Translations under genes and position numbers: made by a program
The notes under the pieces: model-generated
Databases searched by the model: none
Told to the model about the DNA's origin: nothing
The model's input: the letters and a program-made list of their open reading frames with translations, nothing else
Shown: piece by piece, positions 9,603-19,705 of the stretch
How the letters are laid out: every line of letters begins with the position of its first letter
Position numbering within the stretch: position 1 is the stretch's first letter
DNA from: Triatoma infestans
Lineage: Eukaryota; Arthropoda; Insecta; Hemiptera; Reduviidae
DNA length: 64,000 nucleotides
NCBI GenBank assembly: GCA_011037195.1
Contig: JAAEAF010000370.1
Coordinates: 124,001 to 188,000 of the forward strand
Direction of reading: 5' to 3'

Positions 9603-12600
9603 TTGGGCGCTCCAGAGGCATTGAATGGTAAGCAGGTTAGGCTAACAAATATCGAGGAGTCTGGCAATGCGGGAAAATTAAGGATCAGAGAGGCCTGCAT
9701 TCAGTGGCTCTCACATTTACCGCTGGGGAATCAAGAGAAAGTAATGGAAGTGTTAGAGCAATACAGTCAACTTTTTGAGGAACCCGATAGCGAGGGTTGC
9801 CGGTTACCGGTTTTTCACCGTATTGAAACGCAAGGGGGACCCATCGCCAGATCACCCTATCGAGTTCCGTTCCACCAACGAGAAATCGTGGCAGACCATA
9901 TAACTCAAATGTTGAGCAAAGGTGTGATTGCCCCTTCCAGTAGCCCTTGGTCGGCGCCAGTTGTTCTTGTCCCTAAGAAAACCCTAGATGGGAGTTTGCA
10001 GTACCGGCTATGTACGGATTTCAGGGGCCTTAATAAGATCACAAAGCCTGAAGCATACCCATTACCCCTAATTGTGGAAACGTTGGAATCCCTGGGAAAC
10101 AGCCAATACTCACAACTCTAGATCTCGCGTGTGGGTACCACCAAATTCCCATACGCCCAGAAGACCGCGAAAAGACCGCTTTTTCTACCATTGGGGGGCC
10201 AATTTGAATATAATAAATTAGCCTTTGGACTCATGAATGCACCCGCGACCTTTCAAAGGTTAATGGACCAGCTGCTCGCCCGGATGATTGGAGAGGAGTG
10301 TTTTATCTATTTAGACGATATAATCATCTTTTCGGCTACATTATAAGAACATTGCATCAGGCTAAGAAAGGTCCTAGAACGGATGCGGCTAGCTAATTTA
10401 AAACTTCGGCTAGAGAAATGCCATTTCGCGAAGAAGGAAGTAAAGTATCTCGGGCATTTAGTAACCGCCGATGGAGTAAAGCCAGACCCGGAGAAGATGG
10501 CGGCTATGAAAGAATATCGGGTCCCTTGTAATGGAAAGGAGGTGAAAGGATTTCTAGGGCTTCCGGGATATTATCGCCGTTTTATTGCCGGGTTCTCAGG
10601 TCTAGCGAAACCTTTAACGTCGCTGTTAAGGAAGGGGGTAACCTTTAAGTGGGGAAGGGACCAGCAGAAGGCGTTTGAAGGCCTGCGAGACACGTTGTGT
10701 TCGGATTCAGTATTGGCCTATCCAGATTTTTCAAAGCCGTTCGTTCTGGCGACAGATGCGTCCAGTGTAGCGCTTGGAGCGGTCCTGGCTCAAAAATGTA
10801 ATGGTGAAGAAAGGCCGATCGCATATGCGAGTCAGCAACTGAGTAAGGCAGAGCAAAACTACTCTGCGACGGAAAGGGAATTGCTAGCCGTGGTCTGGGC
10901 AACTAATCAGTTCCGGTGCTACTTGCTGGGGAGACGTTTTACGCTGGTAACGGATCACGCTGCTTTGCAATGGATGCTCCGAATCAAAGATCCGTCGGCT
11001 CGTCTGACTAAGTGGTCGCTCCGGCTGATGGAGTATGACTATAAAGTAATCCATCGTCCTAGGAAGCAACACCTCAATGCAGATGCACTCAGTCGTGCGG
11101 TGGGAGCCGTGAGAGCACAGGGTAAACTGCCAGATGAAAAAGAATTTGCGGAGGAGCAAGCACGTGATCAATGGTGTGCCGAAGTGGGACGAATTAGCCC
11201 AGAGAAGGTGAACCGGAATTTAAACGGAATTATGTATTGGATTGCCGCGGGTGGGGAACCAGGAGGCGAAAAAATAATGGTGCCTGCATCATTACGGGCC
11301 CAGGTCTTGTATATGTGTCACGATACCCCTTGGTCGGGACACCCAGGTGGGGAGCGAACAACAGCACGTATAAAGAAATGGTTTCATTGGCCTAACCTTA
11401 GTAATGATGTGAAGAGGTATGTAAAAAATTGTCATTTGTGCAACGAACGGAAATCACCGACTGGATTGGGGATACCATTAGGGCAGTCGTATGCGACCAC
11501 GTATGCGTTTGAGCAGGTGTCCTTAGATGTGGTAGGTCCGTTTCCCACTAGTAAAAATGGGTACAAGTATCTACTAACATGTATCGATAATTTTACGCGG
11601 TATGCTGAAGCTGTGCCATTAAGAACACTGACAGCGGAGGAGACCGCGCAAGCGTTTGTGCGTGAGATCGTACTGAGACATGGCGCTCCCAAGCGATTGC
11701 TTACCGACCGAGGTACTAATTTTACCTCGGAATTGTTTAAAGCCGTGTGTAAACTCCTCGGTATTAAAAAGGTTCAAACTACTGCGTATCACCCCGAATG
11801 TAATGGCATGATAGAGCGACTCCACAGAACGGTGGTGGATAATGTATCTTTTTTTGTTCGAAGGGATGGTCGAGATTGGGACGTTTGGATTCCCTTCGCC
11901 TTAATGGCTTACCGATCCACCACGCATACCTCCACGGGATACAGCCCACACTTTCTTCTGTTTGGAAGGGAATGGGAGCTTCCATTCGGTTACAATCTGT
12001 CTGCTACTGATCTCCCAGCTGGGGCGGAGGAATATATCCGTACTTTACAGGGCAAATTATCTGAGGTGTATCAGGGTGCGCGGAGTGCTGCCCTACGAGC
12101 ACAAGATAAGTGGACAGCCGCCTATAATCGGGGAAAGAAAGAACGGGAATTCGCGATAGGTCAGTTGGTATATATGCTCGAGCCAGCGGTCCCCCCAGGG
12201 CATGCACGGAAGTTTCACAGACCGTGGACGGGACCACACACAGTGGTTGCACGGACCTCTCCATGGAACTACCAAATTTCCTTAAATAAAGGAGGATTGG
12301 TGGTGGTACATGCGAATCGCCTTAAGGCGGCTGGGAATAGGGAGAACTGGAAGGATACGAACAGCGCCGCAAAGGCGCAGGAGTGTAATTGGCCCAGGGG
12401 AGGCAGTTCGACCGTAAGCAGCGAGGAAGAGGGAGGAGAACAAACGGACGAAGGAAAAGTGGGGCCTGATAGGAGTCCAGAAAGTCCAATAGTAGTTTCT
12501 CAGGTGCCTAATCGCCAGGAAACACTCGTTTCCGAGGAGGGGTTTGCTTCAGTGGAGGAAGAGGAGGGAGTTGGGGATAGTACATGGAGACCGTACCCTG

Positions 12601-12674
12601 ACCAAATGGCCGACTGTGCACTGTTGCCCCGATCGCTTACGAGCTCCGAAATGCTGAGGGAAGCCAGCAGGTAG
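9603..12674 (+). pseudogene. pol: Gypsy pol: reverse transcriptase, RNase H, integrase
   Basis: RT copies the element RNA, RNase H removes the template and integrase inserts the DNA. RT motifs: TDFRGLNKITKP (about 10018), FGLMNAPATFQRL (about 10230) and the catalytic YLDD at about 10310. RNase H: LATDASSVALGA (about 10747) and TERELLAVVWA. Integrase: the zinc motif H-x-H...CHLCNERKS at 11,340-11,455 and the DDE residues in SLDVVGPF, LLTDRGTNF and GMIERLHR. Two compensating frameshifts surround about 10,108-10,198 (the correct reading LDLACGYHQIPI is out of frame there) and an in-frame TAA ends at 10,346, just after the YLDD block. From 10,383 the 763-codon frame is open. The acidic C-terminal tail after 12,400 is unassigned. 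Confidence 0.9.
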
Positions 12675-13157
12675 CTACCCCGAGTCTGGCGTTAATACAC
12701 GAGTCCGCCGTCGTAAACGTAAACCCCTGTGTGGGAGTCCTTAGGCTGAGTAAGGGGTCGATAGGTTGCAATTTAGCCGCAGAGGCAGGTAAGATTCTTC
12801 TGAAGTCTATAGTCCTGGTAGTAAACGCCACATTTTCAAAGTGTCAGCGAGAGAAGTGAGAAAAAACTACGAATCTAATTATAGCAGAACCGAAAAAGCG
12901 CACGTAGACCGACAGTCTAGATACCTCTCCATCAACAGTATGCCGAGTATACGAGGAACTCCGGAGGAGGATAGCCACGATGAGTAATCAAGCATGGGGA
13001 ATGAGAGGCGTCAACAAGTAGCTCAGGAGTCCCTGCTGGGGTACACGCTCCCCCTGGATAGGAACATCTCTAACATGCAGGAGGATCCATAAGCAGGTCC
13101 CACGAAAATTGAGGAAGTGAAACCCCGTTGTTTCACTTTTCCTTAAGGGAGGAGTAG
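12675..13157 (+). other. Gypsy 3' untranslated region with polypurine tract
   Basis: No env-like or other supportable frame. The last bases before the LTR, AAGGGAGGAGTAG (13,145-13,157), are a polypurine tract that would prime plus-strand synthesis. Confidence 0.75.
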
Positions 13158-13869
13158 TGCAATAGTAGGGAATAGAAATTATTAAAAGTCAGACGGCAGC
13201 GGCTGAAGTAGTGGGGGAACTCGACACACGCACGCACAGCCCGTTGGAGTGGGGAGTGCTGTAATAGAGGAAAGACGGTCAGAAAGGCTGAGGCCAGCGA
13301 CTCGTGCACAAGTCGAAATATGTGATTATTAATTGAAACAAACAACCAAACAGAGGCAGCAGTTTGGGCCCTAGATTCTGCTGGTACGTGGAACTGGCGA
13401 CACCGGTGAGTTTTGTGTCGGTGGAGGACTAAATGAGCGTCGGGTGCGACAGTGTGAAGAGACTATTTATAACAAACACTTCCTGGTTTTTATGTGTTAG
13501 CGAGAAAGCCATTTCTGTTTCAATTGAAACAATTAGTTAGTTATTGTAGAAGATTATTCTTTTGATTTAACTTCTTTATTATTTTGCCGAGGAGGCGATT
13601 TTCTGTTCGCGTTTTCATAATTAAATTTGTAATTAATTATACTTAGTGTAAGTAGGCTAAGTTAGTCGCGTGTATTACAGAGTGAATGTGAGTGTGAATG
13701 TGTATAACCCGGGGTTGGGTATTAATGTATTGTAGTATTATTTATTTTAATGTAATTGTTAATAACGTTAAGTTAAGCTGTACTAGGCGTTTACTTCTGT
13801 TTGTAAAATTATAGACTTTGGCCATATATCTGCTTGAATTTTATTGACTTCTCTCCCCAAAGGTTTACA
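13158..13869 (+). repeat. 3' LTR of the Gypsy element
   Basis: 712 bp, TGCAATAGTAGGGAATAG to GGTTTACA. It differs from the 5' LTR by scattered substitutions and small indels, for example an extra GTAGTGGGG near 13,205 and GTGCGACAGTG near 13,443. Confidence 0.92.
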
Positions 13870-14335
13870 CTGTCACAACTAAATCTATCCACTGTTGACC
13901 ATCACTCTCAAACCAATCTTTCAAACAAACCTAAACTTGTAAAGAGGGACACAGAGCTATGTTCAGCCACTATTACTGTCACAACTAAATCTATCCACTG
14001 TTGACCATCACTCTCAAACCAGCCTTTCAAACAAACCTAAACTTGTAAAGAAGGACACAGAGCTATGTTCAGCCACTATTACTGTCACACCTAAATCTAT
14101 CCACTGTTGACCATCACTCTCAAACCAATCTTTCAAACAAACCTAAACTTGTAAAGAGGGACACAGAGCTATGTTCAGCCACTATTACTGTCACAACTAA
14201 ATCTATCCACTGTTGACCATCACTCTCAAACCAGTCTTTCAAACAAACCTAAACTTGTAAAGAGGGACACAGAGCTATGTTCAGCCACTATTACTGTCAC
14301 TCTGAAATCTATCCCCTGTTGACCATCACTCAGTC
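13870..14335. repeat. 106-bp tandem satellite, about 4.3 units
   Basis: The word ACTGTTGACC recurs at 13,891, 13,997, 14,103 and 14,209, and as CCTGTTGACC at the 14,315 register: an exact 106-base period. Units differ by few substitutions. The array continues the sequence left of 6667, so the Gypsy element split it. It stops abruptly in CAGTCTTTTTTTA at about 14,330. Confidence 0.95.
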
Positions 14336-14747
14336 TTTTTTTATTTATTTGCTGGCACACACTCTATGTATCGTAACTTAGATAATCAATAAGCTACCGG
14401 AAGTCATAAAACAAATGCCTTTGGGCGAGTTCAGGAGAGATGTGAAAGAAACAATGATAAACGCGGCATTTATGACCATGACGAATATTCTAATATCTGC
14501 TTAGACAGAATGTATTTTTGCTATTGTAATTTAAGGGAGGCGTTGCAGGCTGCCCTTGCAGTTCTACCCGTAGAAGAGGGACGGATGGAAGAAGGGGCTG
14601 ACGGACAGGCGGGACTTCCGGTGGGTGCGTCTACTGGCGAAAGCGGACCGGTTTGCTCCACAGGCCCAAAGGCCAGGAGCGGTTACCGGCGGCTGTGGAA
14701 GCCGAGGGGCGGCCCCTGGTCATCGTCCCGCTCCCTTCGGAGGCTTA

Positions 14748-15450
14748 ACATGGTAGTCAAAATGGTGCAGGCGAACCTCCACCATGCAAAGGCCGCTTCG
14801 GCCGTGCTTAGTAGGAGGTTCAACAGGGAAGAGCTACATGTACGTGGTGCCATGGAGGGATTATCCGAGGATTAAATCCGAAATTTGGCAAAGTACTGTA
14901 TAACAAGTCTGTGAGTAGACCTAGAGCGTGTATAGTACATAGCAGCAAGGTGGGCTGCAGACCGGAGTTATGCTCCGCTCATTGTGTTACAGCTCTCCTA
15001 ACTATCATCACCGAAGAGGGAGTGAAAAAGCTGGTTATTAGCTCGGCGTACTTCCCTGGTGATGAGGACTACAGCAAGGCAGGAGAGGGAATCTACAGCT
15101 GGTGCTAGGGTGCGATGCCAATGCGCATAATACTGCCTGGGGGAGCCCCGATACTAAACAAAGGGGTAAGTACTTCTATGAATTCATTAGTGGTGAAGGG
15201 TTGCATTTGGCTAATTAGGCTCGGAACCAACTTTTGTGGCTGTAGATAGGAGGGAGGTGCTGGATTTGACGCTAGCCTCGCACTGTATTTCGAGTAAAAT
15301 AGCTCACTGGCAGGTATCAAGTGAACCATCATGCTCAGATCACAGGCACATTAGGTTCGATATATGCACTCCACCATTAGTCATCCGTAGGCTTCGAAAC
15401 CCGAGGGAATCTCACTGGGATGGATTTGTTAGGAGCCTCAGTTAATCTCT
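14748..15450 (+). pseudogene. R1-like ORF2, endonuclease domain
   Basis: Encodes the apurinic-like endonuclease that nicks the target DNA. It begins VVKMVQANLHHAKAASAV (about 14,750). It continues with VGCRPELCSAHC and LVISSAYFPGDED (14,950-15,070), then in another frame LVLGCDANAHNTAWGS (15,100-15,150), VLDLTLASHCI and CSDHRHIRFD (15,330-15,365), where the SDH is the catalytic motif. At least three frame changes occur. The original frame is clear, but no continuous protein can be made. Confidence 0.82.
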
Positions 15451-15869
15451 CAATGAGTTTAAGGTGGATGTACGAGAGACGGAAAGACTAGAACGGGCAG
15501 TGGCCCTGGTAAATGAGGCGTTATTGGACGCCTACCAGGAAAACTGTCCGGAGAAAGAAAGGCCTCATAGGTCGAAGACAGTCTGGAGGAACGGTCACCT
15601 AGAGAGGAGAAGGCGAGAGGTGAAAAGGCTGTTTAATAAAGCCAAAACCAATCACGACTGGGCAACGTACAATGTACTGCACTGACGCAGTACAATATCG
15701 AAATAAGGAAGGCCAAGCGCAAAGCCTGGCGGAGATTCTGTGAAGACGTGGCGGACACCCTAGAGTGTGCAAGAATTCACAGGATCCTGGCAAGAGAAGG
15801 TACTGCGCATAGGGTAGGTCTCCTGAGGAAAAATGACGGAACCTACACTAACTCGGTAGAGGATCACTG

Positions 15870-17300
15870 GAGTTGCTTATAAGCACACATTTTCCAGGGT
15901 CCTATTACCAAGGTAGAGGGGCTGAGAAGGACTGGAAAATTGCGAATTACGTCATACAGCCGAATAGGCTAAGATGGGCGATTGGAATTTTCAAGCCCTA
16001 TAAAGTTCCAGGAGTGGATGGAATTTACCCGATCTTCCTACAGAAGGCGGTGGAGATACTAATACCGTACTTATGTAGAATCTTCAGAGGCTGTTTGGGG
16101 ATTCATTCCGAGAGTTTGGCAAAAGGTGAAGGTCGTGTTTCTCCCAAAAGTAGGGAGGACAGCACACCAAACGCCAAAGTGATTTAGACTAATAAGCCTG
16201 TCTTCCTTTCTTCTGAAGACGATGGAGAGAATGATTGACAGGTTTATAAGGTACGAGATTTTGAGGACGAGTCCTCTTAATAGTCGTCAGTATGCCTATC
16301 AGGCAGGAAAATCCGTAGACTTAGCGTTGGATGACCTAAACAGGCTACTCCAGAAGTCGCTTGACGACAAGGAAATTGTGGTAGCCACCTTTTTGGATAT
16401 AGAGGGAGCCTTTAATAATGTGTCCTCAGAGTCATGCATTGACGAGAAGGGTTACACCTCCAACGATTTGCCAGTGGATCAGGACTAGTCTATTGGGAAG
16501 GACTAATATAGCCAACCATAGACAACTCATCTCTAGAGGCTAGGGTGAGTAGAGGCTGTCCGCAGGGAGGCGTTCTATCTCCATTGTTGTGGACGTTATT
16601 AGCCGATGACATCTTGGCCAAACTAACCGCGGAAAGCTTTCATTGCCTAGGATTTGCGGACGATCTGGCAATCGTGGTAAGAGAGCGATTCGCAGATACG
16701 ATTTCGGAGCGCACGCAGAGGGCGCTCAATATTGTAAATCAATGGTGTAGAACAGAAGTTCTCTCCATTAATCCTCACAAAACTAAAGTGGTTCCTTTTA
16801 CAAGGAAAAAAAATTTACAAGTCTTAAAACAGCCGGTACTCGGAGGAGTTACGATCCCCTTTGCCATGGAAGCCAAATATTTGGCAGTCATGTTTGACCA
16901 AAGGCTGACAAGGAATTCTCATATTAACATTATCACACATAAAGTCAAAATCGCCATGAGCATGTGTAGGAGGCTGTGTGGTAAAAGTTCGGGATTAAGC
17001 CCGATGATGACCCTGTGGATATTATACCAGTGTGGTGAGACCGATTGTAATCCACGAGGCAGTGGTGTGGTGGACAAAGACTTTGCGGATGGAGGGAGTT
17101 GCGGCGCTAGGAAGTGTTCAAAAGCTGGCCTGCCTGAGCACGACGGGCGCCATGATGACCACACCCTCTGCAGCCTTGGAGGTTCTTTTAAAACTTCCAT
17201 CACTCCACATCTACGTCCAAGGCGTTGCTAGGGCAGTTGTGAGTCGACTGCAGGAGGGACAGGCTCCCATTTATCCCTGGCATAGTGGGAAATATCAGGA
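15870..17300 (+). pseudogene. R1-like ORF2, reverse transcriptase domain
   Basis: RT motifs in order: VPGVDGIYPIFLQKAVE (about 16,010), LISLSSFLLKTMERMIDR (about 16,190-16,245), ATFLDIEGAFNNV (motif A, 16,385-16,425), SRGCPQGGVLSPLLW (motif B, 16,548-16,592) and GFADDLAIVV (motif C with the catalytic DD, 16,650-16,680). A thumb-like region follows to about 17,200. Stops and frameshifts lie at about 16,185, 16,487 and 17,020. The catalytic residues themselves are still present, so damage is by frame breaks rather than active-site loss. Confidence 0.87.
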
Positions 17301-17519
17301 CCTATGCGAAGAATAGGAGTCAGACACTATCTAAGGCCTGCCCTCTGATATATGACTCCCAGATACCACTTCCTTGCAGCCCTGTCAAAATATCCTTTTC
17401 AAAAATTCTAAATAAGCGCGTCCGTGCAGCTCACGGAGTAAAGTGATAGGCATGTACCACTTCCAAAAACCCCTTAAAGTCTTGATAGAGGGGCATGGAA
17501 GAAGGGGCCGCCAATTTCA

Positions 17520-18194
17520 GGCGAATCTATGTGGTACACGGACGGATCTAGGATGGAGGAAGGAGTGGGAGCCGGCATGTACGGGCACAGGCTAGCCACG
17601 GTCTTTCAGGCGGAGCTAGTCGCAATTATCATCTGCGCCGCTGAAATAAGAAGACGGGAAGTGCATAACTCCAGAATCGTCATTTATTCGGATAGCCAGG
17701 CTGCCCTGCGGTAAATGAGGCGGCAGATCGCCTGGCCCGGGAGGGCTGCATCGGAACCTTTATCGCCTGAACCGTTCTGCGGCGTCGCAAGATGCCTCAG
17801 GAGTGCATCCATTAGGACATGGATGCACGATCGATCAAAAGAATGGTGGGCTAAACCCCCAGGCCAAAGGCAGGCGAAAACGTTCATTCATAGCTACTCG
17901 CCCAGGCTAACTGCAGAACTACTCCAATTAGGCCGGGTGGCCATAAGGATAGCAGGCCATTGTAGACTTAGTAAGCACATGCACCGCATGGGACTGGCAA
18001 CGGATAGCCTGCGTAGGTTTTGTCAGGAAGAAGAGGAAACAGCACTCCACGTTCTGTGTCAGTGCGAGGCTGAGGTATGGCTGAGGTTTCGCCTCTTTGG
18101 AGAGGAAATGCTGACGCCTGCATGCCTCAGCCAGGGGCCCCTCTCGGGTCTATTAAGTCTATTAAGGCAGACAGGACTCGAGATGGTGCTCTGA
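17520..18194 (+). pseudogene. R1-like ORF2, RNase H remnant and C-terminal zinc motif
   Basis: The RNase H starts WYTDGSRMEEGVGAG (17,530) and reaches IYSDSQAALR (17,685-17,714). It is then joined at once to NEAADRLAREG, so about 50 residues between the third and last catalytic Asp are deleted. The downstream part ends in RFCQEEEETALHVLCQCEA (about 18,016-18,072), the Cys/His motif seen at the end of many LINE ORF2 proteins. This copy could not supply a working RNase H. Confidence 0.8.
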
Positions 18195-18565
18195 TGGGAG
18201 GTGCTCTTAACCGACCACCTAGGAGCCTCCCTAGATTCCAAAGTTCACATAAAGGTCAGGACTGGGGAGGGGTCTCCAACTCGGAGGACTGGGGAGTCGC
18301 GGTGGCGCAGGCTGAAGAGCCAATCCCCCCCACAGAATCTAATCTAATCTAACAACTCGATCGAGTTGTACAGGTGGGTTATAGTAGCAGGAATATCTCT
18401 CCTGGGTTTTAATAATGATTATTGACAAAATACCTGCCATTAAGAACCTTATTTATTTTATTAGTATTCTGCTCTATGCTATAACAGGATGATGGGATTA
18501 AAATGTTCAAATCATCGCCATAAATACTTTTATACTGTCCAACATGGAAGGGCCATTCACATCAA

Positions 18566-19230
18566 TTAAAAAAAACGGGTGCAAGAATTGATTCCTTGGG
18601 AATTGCAGAACAAACTCTTACTACATGGAATATAAAGAGCTAAAACTATTTGGAAGAGCTTACAGAAATAAGATTTTAAAAGAAAAACGATATCATTCGA
18701 AATACCATAAAGCTTTAATTTATATAATTTAAAGTAACTTCTCTTAAAAGTATCCAAGGCCCTGATGAAGTCATAAAATTTGGCAGCATACATGTTTCTT
18801 TGTAGCGTCTTATAACAATTAATGGAAAAATTAAGTAGGACATCGGTGATTGATTTCTTAGGGCAAGAACCGAACTGAGCAGGATTAGACAAATTATTGG
18901 ATTTCATGTAATATGAAAAGTGAATATACAACAAACTTGTATAGCTTTAGGTAAGAAAGCAGTTAAAGAAATGGGCCTGAAGTTGTCTGCATCTGAAGTT
19001 TGCATTTTCTTTTCTTATGAATGGGAACCACTTCCGTCATTTTCATACTATCTGGGAAAATGCACGTCCTTATAACACAGTTTATTAAATCTGTAACAGT
19101 TCACAAATAAGATCACCAATATTAACAATTACTTTAGTATTGAGTCCATAAATATCTTCACTATTATATTCTTTAAAATTATACAAGATTCCGGTATTAA
19201 AATTATAAATTATAATTAAAATTATAATGC
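18566..19230 (-). pseudogene. LINE reverse transcriptase relic (CR1/Jockey type)
   Basis: Reading leftward from about 19,200: GLNTKVIVNIGDLICELLQ, then SMKMTEVVPIHKK (finger region), then NLSNPAQFGSCPKKSITDVL, MYAAKFYDFIRALDTF (motif A, with the usual LSKAFD changed) and LYGISNDIVFLLKSY. The part with motif C is missing. Frame breaks lie near 19,000-19,060. It abuts the R1-like tail on its left and family A on its right. Confidence 0.7.
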
Positions 19231-19237
19231 CAAAAAA

Positions 19238-19478
19238 AAATTAAGTAAAGTGCTACTTCCAGTTGAGGAATTTTGACCGCAGACCCTTTGAACTTTCTAC
19301 GATTTTTCGTTTTTGAGCTATGCTGTTCAAACGTACATACACACACACAGACCATTTTCTAAAAACCACTTTTTTGGACTCAGGGACCTCAAAACTGATA
19401 TTTCCGGTGAAAACTCGATATCGAAAATTTGACCCGATTACAAAACTTCCTCTTACTAGGAGTAGATGTAGATTGTTG
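19238..19478 (-). mobile_element. Family A dispersed repeat, antisense 5' half
   Basis: Minus strand from 19,470: ACTCCTAGTAAGAGGAAGTT, then TCAAATTTTCGATATCGAG, TTTTCACCGGAAATATCAG, the GTCCAAAAAAGTGG block, a short GTGTGTGTGTATG tract (19,336-19,348) and the CTCAAAAACGAAAAATCG block. It ends at the AACTGGAAGTAGCAC end near 19,250. It borders the SINE at 19,490. Confidence 0.8.
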
Positions 19479-19489
19479 TAGGGGATTAT

Positions 19490-19696
19490 TGCACTGCGAC
19501 CTGAATGATCTATTATGCCCCCCGGAGCCTTCTTAGTGCACTGCCGGCCCCAAGCAGTATTCTCTAGCTGCACACTACACTGCCTATCACCGGACAGTGA
19601 ATTGTAGAGGTTCAAGAGAAAATCTAAGGGCAGCATGCTGGATTTGAACCCAGGACCTCCGTTGCTAATCCAGCGCGCTACCACTGAGCTAATCCC
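19490..19696 (-). mobile_element. tRNA-derived SINE
   Basis: On the minus strand the element begins at 19,696 with GGGATTAGCTCAGTGGTAG, an RNA polymerase III A box in tRNA-like context. The B box GGTTCAAATCC follows about 45 bases on, and then a tRNA-unrelated body. The body (CTACAATTCACTGTCCGGTG and the following GC-rich part) matches the second copy at 35,555-35,745. It would be transcribed from its internal promoter and moved by a LINE. The anticodon arm does not fold as a normal tRNA, so it is not a tRNA gene. Confidence 0.8.
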
Positions 19697-19705
19697 TTCC
19701 TTCTC

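Larger units (their letters stand above)
6667..13869 (+). mobile_element. Ty3/Gypsy LTR retrotransposon, complete but mutated
   Basis: Two LTRs (6667-7365 and 13158-13869) start with TG, end in TTTACA and are very similar. They enclose a primer-site candidate, gag, protease, RT, RNase H, integrase and a polypurine tract, in the Gypsy order. The insertion lies in the 106-bp satellite: the left flank ends in CTGG and the right flank begins CTGT, consistent with a 4-bp duplication with one later change. No env-like frame lies between integrase and the right LTR. Several frameshifts and one stop make it non-autonomous now. The close LTR match suggests a fairly recent insertion. Confidence 0.93.
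14500..18352 (+). mobile_element. R1-like non-LTR retrotransposon, degenerate
   Basis: A 3.9-kb LINE with endonuclease, RT, RNase H remnant and C-terminal zinc motif in order, in many broken frames. The 5' end is not clear; the GC-richer coding composition starts near 14,530. The 3' end is marked by AGAATCTAATCTAATCTAAC (18,335-18,354) in place of poly(A). A second 3' end of the family lies antisense at 56,627-57,120 and carries the same AATCT tail. The QANLHHAKAAS start of ORF2 suggests the R1 group; exact clade not verified. Confidence 0.88.

Noticed and set aside
10645..12275. Minus-strand frames of 60-95 codons across the Gypsy pol
   Set aside because: Shadows of the pol reading frame on the other strand.
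12675..13157. Possible env gene after Gypsy integrase
   Set aside because: No frame longer than about 65 codons, no signal or membrane segment; untranslated region with polypurine tract.
19620..19696. Possible tRNA gene on the minus strand
   Set aside because: A and B boxes are present but the anticodon arm does not pair and the sequence continues into a body repeated at 35.6 kb; it is a SINE head.
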